A stretch of 64,000 nucleotides of DNA from Acestrorhynchus altus (taxonomy: Eukaryota; Chordata; Actinopteri; Characiformes; Acestrorhynchidae). The position numbers and the translations under genes are program-made. The notes under the pieces were generated by a model. It was given only the letters and a program-made list of their open reading frames with translations, made no database searches and was not told the DNA's origin. Below, one piece after another: positions 62,901 through 64,000 of this stretch (position 1 is its first letter; each line of letters opens with the position of its first letter). The stretch covers positions 3,024,367 through 3,088,366 of the forward strand of contig CM067523.1 of assembly GCA_034509495.1 (NCBI GenBank). The letters are read 5' to 3'.

Positions 62901-63185
62901 CAGAGGGAGAGAGAAGGGGGTGGGCAGAGCGAGAGAGATAAGTGGGGTTAGACAGAGAGACAGAGCACACAGAGCGGAGAAAAGAAAACATAAAATCTCG
63001 CTCGACTCCCAACAAGGTGTAGACTATATCCACACACAACCCCCAGGAGGGGCTGCTTTACACTGTGTTAACCTACGGAGGTAACCAAAAAGAGGCTTTA
63101 CCTCTGGTTTCCATGGCAACTTCAGGAACTTCTGGCTGAGAACTTTCCGGATCTCTGTCTGGCCAGCTTCTCCGAGCTCATCTCC
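4137..63185 (-). CDS. b4galnt4: Beta-1,4-N-acetylgalactosaminyltransferase 4, 18 exons, 5' end off window
   Basis: Join, all minus strand, in transcript order: 63185-63102, 55109-55014, 53615-53525, 51227-51127, 49352-49285, 33750-33672, 21000-20934, 17293-17150, 13439-13330, 12987-12887, 12040-11967, 11560-10306, 9372-9017, 7732-7579, 6443-6371, 6286-6133, 5109-4983, 4251-4137. The exons total 3249 bases with matching phases, giving 1082 residues and a TAG stop. Known members are Golgi type II enzymes that transfer GalNAc beta-1,4 to terminal GlcNAc (LacdiNAc). Visible parts are a PA14-type domain (about residues 29-200), a conserved segment (260-340), a 380-residue disordered linker, and a catalytic domain (about 700-1082) with DLHIHF where related enzymes have a DxD metal motif, WGGEDWE, and FYHYYHSKRGMW. 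B4GALNT4 is preferred over B4GALNT3 because of the GFYKYMKMD segment and the overall match to the human protein as I recall it. The exon with the initiator Met and membrane anchor is beyond 64000. Confidence 0.93.
4636..4960 (+). mobile_element. tRNA-related SINE (family B)
   Basis: A B-box-like AGTTCAAGTCC is at 4666-4676. It is followed by GGTGGAGTTTCCAGGTTCTC and CCCGTGTCTGCGTGGGTTTC, a phrase common to a widespread fish SINE. A reverse copy lies at about 40255-40470. The several overlapping open frames here come from this repeat. Confidence 0.65.
4983..5109 (-). CDS. b4galnt4: b4galnt4 exon: WGGED motif
   Basis: Acceptor TGTAG|GC, donor AG|GTAATA (127 bases). It encodes YWEVNGFGLFGIYKSDFDK, GGMNTEEFKDRWGGEDWEFLD. 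WGGED is the conserved acceptor and catalytic motif of this glycosyltransferase family. Confidence 0.95.
5383..5580. repeat. (GATA)n at 5383-5451 and (TTA)n at 5543-5580
   Basis: About 17 GATA units and, separately, about 13 TTA units, in the intron between the exons at 6133 and 5109. The remainder of that intron (5110-6132) shows nothing else I recognise. Confidence 0.95.
6133..6286 (-). CDS. b4galnt4: b4galnt4 exon: catalytic core with D-x-H motif
   Basis: Acceptor CTCAG|GAC, donor G|GTATAA (154 bases). It encodes DSHSVVFLCDLHIHFPMSIL, then RKHCVEGRLAFAPIVMRL. DLH occupies the place of the metal-binding DxD of related beta-4-galactosyltransferases, which is an inference by alignment. Confidence 0.94.
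6371..6443 (-). CDS. b4galnt4: b4galnt4 exon: catalytic domain
   Basis: Acceptor TTCAG|G, donor GAG|GTAAGA (73 bases). It encodes YEYLRREGNFERSSGLQMGV and DSIE. Confidence 0.94.
6682..6839 (+). mobile_element. Short nonautonomous DNA transposon fragment (TATATGGACAAAAGTATT family)
   Basis: It starts with the terminal phrase TATATGGACAAAAGTATTTG and runs to CATTGCTGTGAGAATTTGAT. Matching pieces occur near 7900-7990, 14376-14415, 26420-26530, 34620-34750, 37895-37930 and 44425-44930. The terminal sequence with TA borders is Tc1/mariner-like. The family name is unknown to me. Confidence 0.6.
6840..6972 (-). pseudogene. Decayed partial duplicate of the b4galnt4 exon at 7579-7732
   Basis: About 130 bases match 7668-7800 at clearly more than 80 percent by eye. 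They include the intron flank (TGTGTGACGTGAGC), the acceptor AG and the coding start KNQASWVRQFISDMELLHRET. The copy lacks the downstream half (FESEDMD...) and its donor. It stops exactly where the DNA-transposon fragment at 6682-6839 begins. Confidence 0.85.
7019..7073. repeat. (CA)n microsatellite
   Basis: About 27 CA units lie between the decayed exon copy and the true exon. Confidence 0.95.
7579..7732 (-). CDS. b4galnt4: b4galnt4 exon: catalytic domain
   Basis: Acceptor AATAG|TG, donor AG|GTGAGC (154 bases). It encodes KNQARWVQQFIFDMELLHRE, then IIIVDFESEDMDVEQAL, matching the nucleotide-sugar-binding part of the glycosyltransferase fold. A decayed partial copy lies at 6840-6972. Confidence 0.94.
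7900..7990 (-). mobile_element. Fragment of the TATATGGACAAAAGTATT-type element
   Basis: CCTTCCCTGGACAGTAGATACAGTTACTCC and GAGCAGGTGTCCCCATACTTTTTAA match the same family in reverse. The 171-codon frame 7833-8348 runs through it and is not supported as a gene. The rest of the intron 7733-9016 shows only the SINE at its end. Confidence 0.5.
8800..9007 (-). mobile_element. tRNA-headed SINE (family A) beside a splice donor
   Basis: Read on the minus strand it contains a B-box-like GGTTCAAATCC, then TGATTGCCATCGGCAGCC and GAGAGAGC, as in the copies at 51.46, 53.05 and 36.2 kb. Its head starts within roughly 10 bases of the GTAATG donor of the exon 9372-9017. Confidence 0.6.
9017..9372 (-). CDS. 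b4galnt4: b4galnt4 exon: catalytic half with Ser/Pro insert
   Basis: Acceptor TTCAG|G, donor G|GTAATG (356 bases). It begins IYTLLRIVNVEKRRDSARGS and RYLVELEL, has a Ser/Pro/Thr-rich insert (TPSAPTAPSKSSPPPSSSSS) that replaces a differently composed insert in human, and ends WRHDVMVHFVVP. Confidence 0.93.
9818..10140 (-). pseudogene. Decayed Tc1-family transposase fragment
   Basis: The minus strand reads GIFQQDNAPTH, with HMLPLMAGLRA before it and LQAQLQHLWAKMPQGTIWKL after a frame change. QQDNAP-TH is the hallmark of Tc1/IS630-type DDE transposases. Stops and frameshifts break it. Confidence 0.7.
10140..10225. repeat. GTGAGTGA / GTCAGTGA short repeat
   Basis: Imperfect 4-bp repeat of (G/C)AGT with GATT interruptions, just 3' of the large exon donor. 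Confidence 0.8.
10306..11560 (-). CDS. b4galnt4: b4galnt4 large exon: disordered linker and start of catalytic half
   Basis: Acceptor TTCTTAG|AC, donor GG|GTGAGT (1255 bases, 418 residues). About the first 350 residues are low complexity, rich in Ser, Pro, Glu and Gln, with basic patches. The last 60 or so are conserved: WQRTFTVNPVDFELLRSDWN, then LRCNVSGNLQL (an N-glycosylation sequon) and YIERLNERNGG. A short proline/arginine-rich core (PRPPLEVFPGVFLYQ) is also family-like. The open frame continues upstream into the intron to 11744 by chance. Confidence 0.93.
11967..12040 (-). CDS. b4galnt4: b4galnt4 exon: FGFYKYMKMD segment
   Basis: Acceptor AACAG|G, donor G|GTTTGT (74 bases). It encodes FGFYKYMKMDEDEDDRPAFF and PNPD. 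This acidic segment favours B4GALNT4 over B4GALNT3. Confidence 0.93.
12115..12490. repeat. Degenerate (CTA)n / (TAC)n repeat tract
   Basis: Two blocks of CTACTA-type triplets are separated by the phrase CCAAGGGATCAATAAA at about 12262-12278. That phrase resembles the 3' tail of a fish retroposon. Confidence 0.85.
12819..12860. repeat. (ATC)n microsatellite, then (CTC)n
   Basis: About 14 ATC units followed by CCTCCTCCTCCT, ending 27 bases before the donor side of the exon 12987-12887. Confidence 0.9.
12887..12987 (-). CDS. b4galnt4: b4galnt4 exon: conserved mid segment
   Basis: Acceptor TTTAG|GTG, donor AA|GTAAGG (101 bases). It encodes VYLSYVYPNDFTRLTHMERE and ends KCFYRESPVYLEK. Confidence 0.94.
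13330..13439 (-). CDS. b4galnt4: b4galnt4 exon: conserved mid segment
   Basis: Acceptor CTCAG|TT, donor TTT|GTGAGT (110 bases). It encodes PMIDHSRLMKVLPSCLYSPT and IVKDFPIARYQGLQF, strongly conserved in the family. Confidence 0.93.
13600..13960. repeat. Interspersed repeat, TTTTCATGAGCTATAAGCC family
   Basis: GATTCTGGTTTTCATGAGCT and AAGCCAAAC recur at about 15484-15515. AAATTGTGATCACGACTGAGC has a reverse relative at about 21780-21810, and TTTTTGAGATGCAC near 54150 looks like its end. Confidence 0.6.
14221..14314. repeat. (TTA)n then (TTG)n compound microsatellite
   Basis: About 20 TTA units pass directly into about 10 TTG units. Confidence 0.95.
15397..15476. repeat. (CA)n then (TA)n compound microsatellite
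   Basis: CA run passing into a TA run at about 15425. Confidence 0.95.
15484..15660. repeat. Interspersed repeat, TTTTCATGAGCTATAAGCC family
   Basis: Shares GATTCTGGTTTTCATGAGCT, GGAATTGTGATCAACAATGA and GCTTTTT with the copy at 13.6-13.96 kb, in the same orientation. Confidence 0.6.
16410..17050 (+). mobile_element. Interspersed repeat family G, expanded copy
   Basis: The 52-bp array is followed by GTTCACGTGGACAGAGCAGT and AAACATGCACTGGAAGCTC. The same parts appear at 25.24-25.48 kb and 57.03-57.41 kb, and in reverse at 49.70-50.25 kb and 60.85-61.27 kb. I do not recognise the family. Confidence 0.6.
16520..16830. repeat. 52-bp minisatellite with a GC box in each unit
   Basis: CCCGCC starts at about 16525, 16576, 16628, 16680, 16732 and 16784, a very regular 52-bp step. 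Each unit reads CTGATCAGTCAGAGTCTGTA, TGCAGGTTGAGCATCAG and CCCCGCCCC. It sits inside a longer interspersed repeat that has single-unit copies elsewhere in the window. Confidence 0.92.
17150..17293 (-). CDS. b4galnt4: b4galnt4 exon: linker after PA14
   Basis: Acceptor CCGCAG|AC, donor A|GTGTGT (144 bases). It encodes DESSLKMNSVKHIPQTLASH and ends DMLKSDPRDTFYK. The donor is weak, but it is the only nearby GT giving the phase needed by the next exon. Confidence 0.87.
17294..20933 (-). other. b4galnt4 intron, 3.6 kb
   Basis: It contains (TG)n at 18943-18980, (GA)n near 19008-19033 and GTGA/TGTG repeats at 19140-19240. A fragment at 20460-20545 (AAGAGCAAACCACACTTATG) matches the Tc1-type copy near 46265-46320. 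An AT-rich CGATATC-type fragment lies at 19940-20060. No further exon is seen. Confidence 0.8.
20934..21000 (-). CDS. b4galnt4: b4galnt4 exon: end of PA14 domain
   Basis: Acceptor after a (CT)n tract, TTTCAG|TGG. Donor G|GTAATT (67 bases). It encodes WRPFLPGLKYDVIDSAYISL and YT. The (GA)n microsatellite at 21004-21036 doubles as the polypyrimidine tract on the coding strand. Confidence 0.93.
21004..21036. repeat. (GA)n microsatellite forming the pyrimidine tract of an acceptor
   Basis: (GA)n on the plus strand is (CT)n on the coding strand, ending five bases before the acceptor CAG of the exon 21000-20934. Confidence 0.9.
25240..25480 (+). mobile_element. Interspersed repeat family G, single-unit copy
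   Basis: TAGCCCCGCCCCCTCTCACTG, GAGTCTGCATGCAGGTTGATC and GAGCAGTAAACATGCC match the array flank at 16.5-16.9 kb. Confidence 0.65.
28709..28781. repeat. (TTA)n microsatellite
   Basis: About 24 uninterrupted ATT units. Confidence 0.95.
28880..29300 (-). pseudogene. LINE reverse-transcriptase remnant
   Basis: The minus strand reads LQLNMKKTEVKTTGNRASFT, then IDEEDVEMLDNFRLFGSVIN and KALEKIFKCKDLSLKKKTMA, FSVVLYGE. This order (LNxKKTE, FxxLGSxI, LxKxxKxKDxSLxxK, VxxYG) is the C-terminal part of non-LTR reverse transcriptases, probably RTE-like. Deletions have removed the middle of the usual spacing. Confidence 0.75.
29665..29895 (+). mobile_element. SINE family A, 5'-truncated copy
   Basis: GGTTTGAATCC (B box) near 29690 is followed by GAGTCTGAGAGAGC, TGCTCTCTGTAGG and GGCTGCCCAGCAATGATGTA, all shared with the copies at 51.46 and 53.05 kb. 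Confidence 0.65.
30040..30292. repeat. About 20-bp tandem array of TTTTTTGCAGTG(C/A)AAT
   Basis: Twelve to thirteen short units alternate GCAGTGCAATGAA and GCAGTGAAATTAA, each preceded by a run of six or seven T. The minus-strand open frame 30102-30374 is the repeat itself. Confidence 0.9.
31557..32160. mobile_element. CAGCAGTGCTGCTGGAG element, near-complete copy
   Basis: It contains GGTACGAGTGGATCAGACAC, AGCAGTGCTGCTGGAGTGTT, GGACCACCACAGAGCAG (reverse) and ends GTGGTCATAATGTTATGG. The two halves carry related sequences in opposite orientation. Further copies are at about 32.69, 37.97, 39.29 and 63.75 kb. Confidence 0.65.
32690..33175. mobile_element. CAGCAGTGCTGCTGGAG element, second copy
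   Basis: GACCACCTTGTTCCTACACA opens it. CAGGACCCCACAGGACCACC, TCATTCTCAGCACTGCAGTC and CAGCAGTGCTGCTGGAGTTT follow in order. It is opposite in orientation to the right half of the 31.6-32.2 kb copy, so the pair could form a large hairpin. Confidence 0.65.
33313..33405. repeat. Long (CA)n microsatellite
   Basis: About 46 CA units, ending about 270 bases from the exon 33750-33672. Confidence 0.95.
33672..33750 (-). CDS. b4galnt4: b4galnt4 exon: PA14 domain
   Basis: Acceptor CTGCAG|T, donor GGG|GTAAGT (79 bases). It encodes LMSSRRYYFEILHKQDDKG followed by SDHVEVG, a very conserved PA14 strand and loop. It stands alone between introns of 15.5 kb (upstream) and 12.7 kb (downstream). Confidence 0.94.
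34210..34490 (-). mobile_element. SINE (family C), reverse
   Basis: CACACACCAGGGGGCAGTGAG, CAGTGGGCAGCCC, GTGTCTTGCTCAAGGGCACT and a closing ACCACCAGACCACGGCTGC recur at 47.60-47.83 kb and in part at 44.54-44.69 kb. The order is that of a SINE with its tRNA-like head at the right end. Confidence 0.6.
36170..36422 (-). mobile_element. SINE family A, well-preserved reverse copy
   Basis: On the minus strand it starts GGGCTCTGAGTGGCTCAGTG (tRNA A-box region), then TCTAATGCACTGGCAC, TGCTTGCCATCGACAGC and GGGTGGGAAGATGGCGGTCTC. It is nearly collinear with the copies at 51.46 and 53.05 kb. Confidence 0.75.
36455..36982. mobile_element. Tc1-type deletion derivative with terminal inverted repeats
   Basis: The right end (minus strand) reads ACAGGGGTTGCACAATGAAA then CTGAAACACCTG. 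The left end has GGACAATGAAATTGAAACAC and CTGG, so about 30 bp are inverted at the two ends. A TA lies next to the right end, as expected of Tc1/mariner. The total is about 530 bp, far shorter than an autonomous element (about 1.6 kb). Confidence 0.75.
36654..36815 (-). CDS. 53-codon Tc1 transposase N-terminal fragment (helix-turn-helix)
   Basis: This open frame runs from ATG at 36815 to TAA at 36654. It begins MGDIPEFKRGQIVGARLAGA, then SVTKTASLCDVSRATVSRVM. The last part is the first helix-turn-helix of Tc1-type transposases. The second DNA-binding half and the entire DDE catalytic domain are gone. It may be an unexpressed relic or could encode a bare DNA-binding peptide. It is too short for ordinary gene finders. 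Confidence 0.6.
   Translation of the reverse strand: MGDIPEFKRGQIVGARLAGASVTKTASLCDVSRATVSRVMTAPPRRTNHVQQD
37750..37812. repeat. (CA)n microsatellite
   Basis: About 31 CA units. Confidence 0.95.
37890..38500. mobile_element. CAGCAGTGCTGCTGGAG element copy beside a TGTCCAAATGTTTGTGGACAC fragment
   Basis: ACATGTCCAAATGTTTGTGG at 37897 belongs to the short DNA-transposon family. From 37970 the GACCTTCAGTGGTCAAGAGC, ACTGCAGTCACACTGACGTG and CAGCAGTGTGGCTGG phrases mark the larger element. An inverted part follows at 38250-38400. Confidence 0.6.
39290..39700. mobile_element. CAGCAGTGCTGCTGGAG element, shortened copy
   Basis: CAGGACCCCACAGGACCACC, GGTACGAGTGGATCAGACAC and CAGCAGGGCTGCTGGAG are followed by an inverted right half with AATGACCCACCAACCACAT. 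Confidence 0.6.
40255..40470 (-). mobile_element. SINE family B, reverse copy
   Basis: GACCGTCCACCTGGAGGACT, ACACCAGGGCAATTTGGAGT and CCTTGAACCCAAGACCCCAG, when reversed, match the order in the copy at 4.64-4.96 kb. Confidence 0.6.
41957..42255 (+). mobile_element. Tc1-type fragment followed by a LINE 3' tail
   Basis: 41957-42065 reads FQPDNAPPIKGF, a relative of the QQDNAP block at 10.05 kb. From about 42125 the phrase GCCATAGGGTTGCATCAGGA, then GTGGCAACCCCTAAAGGGAG and CAGCCGAAAGAAGAAGAAG is the typical end of a fish RTE-type LINE with a GAA tail. Confidence 0.65.
44225..44288. repeat. 8-bp G-rich array (GTGAGGCG)n
   Basis: About eight units of GTGAGGCG or GCGAGGCG. It carries closely spaced GG pairs on the plus strand. 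Confidence 0.85.
44420..44930. mobile_element. DNA-transposon copy interrupted by a SINE C fragment
   Basis: The left end is ACATGTCCAAATGTTTGTGG at 44427. The right half has TGAATGCAATCAAATCTTCA, CAGCAATGCTCC and GGACAGTAGAGACAGTTACT. Between them, 44540-44690 carries the GGGGGCAGTGAGC and CAATCCAGGGAATCAAACAA phrases of SINE C. Confidence 0.55.
45471..46350 (-). mobile_element. Decayed Tc1-type transposon
   Basis: The terminal phrase ACAGTCATGTGAAAAAGTAA, GGACACCCC begins it. The middle encodes transposase remains on the minus strand. Downstream parts (GGCCTCAGAGAGCTCTTTGG, AAGAGCAAACCAAACTAATG) recur as fragments at 3.1, 8.33, 20.5 and 47.84 kb. Confidence 0.6.
45716..46016 (-). pseudogene. 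Tc1 transposase remnant
   Basis: One frame reads ARLKFSREHLDKEKDFWNNV, LWTDESEVELFGDSNRRHVW, RKPNT. That is the conserved middle of Tc1 transposases, with the second part of the DDE triad region (WTDES). A frame change follows, then a garbled KHGGGS-like segment. The catalytic end is absent. Confidence 0.75.
47345..47560 (+). mobile_element. Tc1-type element fragment
   Basis: The phrase TGACTGGGTCAGAACATCTC, CAAAACATTAG, AAAAGTACACCAAGGAAGGA, CAACAGTTTGACCGACAACA resembles the transposase-coding part of a common fish Tc1 element, with several frame breaks. Confidence 0.45.
47595..47830 (-). mobile_element. SINE family C, reverse copy
   Basis: CACACACCAGGGGGCAGTGAG, GCACCCAGGGAACATCTGG, CTTGCTCAAGGGCACT and CAGGGATTCAAACTGGTGAC are collinear with 34.21-34.49 kb. 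Confidence 0.6.
48885..49262. repeat. Degenerate GACCAGCATGACC repeat
   Basis: The words CCAGCATG, GACCA and CCAACATGACC recur irregularly for about 370 bp, ending 20 bases from the exon 49352-49285. A related stretch (CTGGTCAGCATG, GTAGACCAGC) lies at 8600-8680. Confidence 0.65.
49285..49352 (-). CDS. b4galnt4: b4galnt4 exon: PA14 domain
   Basis: Acceptor TTACAG|CAC, donor CA|GTAAGT (68 bases). It encodes HGSEWTAPGEFTKFRSQTSR, a recognisable B4GALNT4 segment. The split codon CA|T gives His at the junction. Confidence 0.93.
49700..50250 (-). mobile_element. Interspersed repeat family G, reverse copy
   Basis: GCATGTTTACTGCTCTGTCC, TCAACCTGCATACAGACTCT and GACTGATCAG, then GGTGGGGCTAATGACATCAC, are the reverse of the unit at 16.5 kb. 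It extends to AAATATCCTTGTCAAGCTA and GCATATTTAGCTCAAAAACA, which gives a fuller view of the element. Confidence 0.65.
51127..51227 (-). CDS. b4galnt4: b4galnt4 exon: PA14 domain core
   Basis: Acceptor TTTCAG|GT, donor CGG|GTGGGT. It encodes DFQFAVASDDNSELWLS...LLVYVGR. The SDDNSELWLS stretch is the typical PA14 calcium/carbohydrate loop. Three GT donors in the same phase lie near its end (after TTA, TAC and CGG). The CGG one is chosen by comparison with the family. Confidence 0.92.
51459..51845 (+). mobile_element. SINE family A, full-length-looking copy
   Basis: The head GGGGCTGAGTGGCTCAGCGG resembles a tRNA 5' part with an A box. A B-box-like GGTTCGGACCC is at 51507-51517. The body has TGCTTGCCATCGGCAGTC, GGCTGCCTAGCAATGATGCA and GTGGCTGACGACGTGTG. 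It ends before GGACAAAATTGGGATAAAAA. Neither box is perfect, so it is not a tRNA gene. Confidence 0.75.
52005..52196. repeat. (CA)n at 52005-52072 and (TG)n at 52146-52196 in opposite orientation
   Basis: Two complementary dinucleotide runs 75 bp apart could pair as a hairpin. Confidence 0.92.
52585..52920 (+). pseudogene. Second Tc1-type transposase remnant
   Basis: The plus strand reads QAGGGSIMVWGVF, a stop (TGA 52639-52641), then WHGLSPLVQINRSLGGAHH. GGGSIMVWG is a conserved Tc1 transposase block. Later parts such as FLVHTRDTVDQE are in another frame. Confidence 0.65.
53050..53350 (+). mobile_element. SINE family A, second forward copy
   Basis: AGAGTAGCTCAGCGGTCTAA (A-box region) and a perfect GGTTCGAATCC B box at 53106-53116 are followed by the same body as at 51.46 kb. 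It lies about 175 bases past the donor of the exon 53615-53525. Confidence 0.78.
53525..53615 (-). CDS. b4galnt4: b4galnt4 exon: PA14 domain
   Basis: Acceptor TTGCAG|GCT, donor G|GTTAGT (91 bases, ends in phase 1). It encodes ARTTVKKLAVAPKW...GLRIFGFIHPYKD. The split Gly codon is completed by the next exon. Confidence 0.93.
53923..53970. repeat. (GT)n microsatellite
   Basis: About 24 GT units. Confidence 0.93.
55014..55109 (-). CDS. b4galnt4: b4galnt4 exon: start of PA14 domain
   Basis: Acceptor TTCCAG|TAT and donor CAT|GTAAGT, 32 codons, phase 0 at both ends. It reads YKGQANLHVFEDWCGSS and ends HFPLYPH, which are hallmarks of the B4GALNT3/4 luminal start. Confidence 0.93.
55330..55635. repeat. 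50-bp minisatellite with a CCAAT box in each unit
   Basis: AGAGCCAATCAG (or a close variant) starts at 55333, 55383, 55433, 55483, 55532 and 55582. Units read GCCAATCAGATTACTGGTTA, TGGATAAAGACCC, ACCTTAACAAA. The first three steps are exactly 50 bp. Confidence 0.93.
57030..57415 (+). mobile_element. Interspersed repeat family G copy lacking the GC-box unit
   Basis: It has GCAATGATTAGATTGACAAG and GATATTTATT, then GAGCAGTAAACATGCACTGA and GCTGGGATTTAATTCAGTTG, as in the other copies, but lacks the CTGATCAGTCAGAG unit. Confidence 0.6.
58360..58685. repeat. 56-bp minisatellite (GTGTGGATCGGGTCAGTGTT)
   Basis: GTGTGG starts at 58361, 58417, 58473, 58531, 58587 and 58643, a step of 56 with one of 58. 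Units read GATCCTCACTGTACTGGACC, GAGTGACGTTCTCA. The units are nearly identical, which suggests recent expansion. Confidence 0.94.
60850..61270 (-). mobile_element. Interspersed repeat family G, reverse copy
   Basis: GCATGTTTATTGCTCTGTCC, GACCTGCATGCAGACTCTGA and GGTGGGGCTCATGACGTCAC are collinear with the copy at 49.9 kb. Like that copy it runs on to AAATATCCTGGTCAATCTAA. Confidence 0.65.
63102..63185 (-). CDS. b4galnt4: b4galnt4 exon: stem region, 28 codons
   Basis: Acceptor TTGCAG|GGA and donor GAG|GTAAAG, phase 0 at both ends. It reads GDELGEAGQ...LKLPWKPE. The ending resembles the residues just before the PA14 domain of B4GALNT4. This is the most 5' exon in the window. Confidence 0.75.
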
Positions 63186-64000
63186 CTGCAATGGACAAAA
63201 CATGAATACACAGTACAGATACACACACCCGTATGCACTTCTGGCTCGTGCATGAGAATGGAGACCTCAGTCTCCATTGTTCAAATCCAATTCGGGGACA
63301 ATGCACGGCTGCATCCTCCACTCTTTATAACGCAGACCTGAGTAATTAGGAAGGTATAATGGTGCCGTGGAATTCTATGGCTTTTCAGAACAGAGCTATT
63401 CACTATTCACTTCTGGATGAATGATGAGTGATGGATATCTGGGAAAACCCTGCGATCAGCAGGATTTGGTTAAATACTGCAGCTGTGACGTCTCAGGCTT
63501 TTGTTCAAGGCAACAGCGTCATGGACATCTACCCCTGATACCATAACTCCTCCCAACATGTAAGTACACATCATTGGACCTGTTTTTTTACTTGTACTCT
63601 ACTTACTGTATAATATAACTTTTATCAATCAACAACCCCAGAAAAGGACAACCTGAGCTGCTCAGGACGACAGTATGCAGGGACACAGATGGACTGCAGA
63701 ACTGGACGTTAAATGGTGCTGTGAAAACCACTCAGTGGTCAGGACGACACAAGACCACCACAGAGTAGCTATTAGGTGGGTGGTGGGTCATTCTCAGCAC
63801 TGCAGTGCACCTGCACTGACGTGGTGGTGTGTGAGTGTGTGTGGTGCTGGTACGAGTGGATCAACCTCAGCAGTGCTGCTGGAGTTTTTAAACACTGTCC
63901 TCCTCTAGTCCTTCACCAGTGCTCACAGGACGCTACCCACCGGACGGTTTAAACACTCCAGCAGTTTAAACACCACATCTGTGGCAATGCAGTGCTGGGA
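63186..64000 (-). other. b4galnt4 upstream intron, continues off window
   Basis: No further coding exon is seen. The exon with the initiator Met and membrane anchor should lie beyond 64000. From about 63740 the sequence belongs to the CAGCAGTGCTGCTGGAG element. Confidence 0.7.
63740..64000. mobile_element. CAGCAGTGCTGCTGGAG element, copy cut by window end
   Basis: ACCACCACAGAGTAGCTATT, TCATTCTCAGCACTGCAGTG, GGTACGAGTGGATCAACCTC and AGCAGTGCTGCTGGAGTTTT follow in the usual order. Confidence 0.65.

Larger units (their letters stand above)
55110..63101 (-). other. b4galnt4 intron, 8 kb
   Basis: It contains the 50-bp array, a 56-bp array at 58.36 kb, family-G copies at 57.03 and 60.85 kb, and A-rich tracts at 61120-61135 and 61270-61345. 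The stretches 55750-57020, 58690-60840 and 61400-63100 have no feature I can support. Open frames at 55760-56463 (both strands) show no recognisable domain. Confidence 0.75.

Noticed and set aside
1..64000. Search for CRISPR arrays, toxin or phage modules, or an integrated virus
   Set aside because: Regular repeats here lack unique spacers and belong to minisatellites. No retroviral gag, pol or env pattern was seen, only LINE and Tc1 remnants.

Overview
This is a 64-kb piece of a vertebrate nuclear genome, most likely a teleost fish. Spliced genes with GT-AG introns, one CpG-rich first exon, many (CA)n, (GA)n, (TTA)n and (GATA)n microsatellites, tRNA-headed SINEs and decayed Tc1-type transposons all point that way. 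The repeat style resembles otophysan fishes such as characins or catfishes, but that narrower placement is a guess. I see no prokaryotic operon, CRISPR array, rRNA gene or free-standing tRNA gene.

Two protein genes are supported, both on the minus strand. At the left edge is the first coding exon of an abtb2-type ankyrin/BTB gene (628-1438). The rest of that gene lies off the left side, and 1-627 is its first intron. Most of the remaining window, 4137-63185, is a b4galnt4-type gene (beta-1,4-N-acetylgalactosaminyltransferase 4). I reconstructed 18 of its coding exons. They join in one continuous frame of 3249 bases, giving 1082 residues plus the stop, with a matching splice phase at every junction. 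Only the 5' end (cytosolic tail and membrane anchor) lies beyond base 64000. The product should be a Golgi type II enzyme with a luminal PA14 domain, a long low-complexity linker and a C-terminal GalNAc-transferase domain that builds LacdiNAc.

Layout: 1-627, abtb2 intron 1 with a 43-bp minisatellite. 628-1438, abtb2 exon 1. 1439-4136, intergenic DNA with acidic-codon minisatellites, three CCAAT boxes, a 57-bp AT-rich array and the probable b4galnt4 3' UTR. 4137-13439, a compact 3' half of b4galnt4 holding ten exons, including the catalytic domain. 13440-63101, long introns with small PA14 exons and most of the repeats. 63102-63185, the most upstream b4galnt4 exon visible. 63186-64000, further intron.

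The two genes have no evident shared pathway. The most noteworthy signals are a decayed partial duplicate of a catalytic exon inside b4galnt4, a SINE lying beside a splice donor, a Tc1 deletion derivative that keeps only a small open DNA-binding-domain frame, and several minisatellites carrying regulatory-looking motifs. I do not see a convincing new molecular system.
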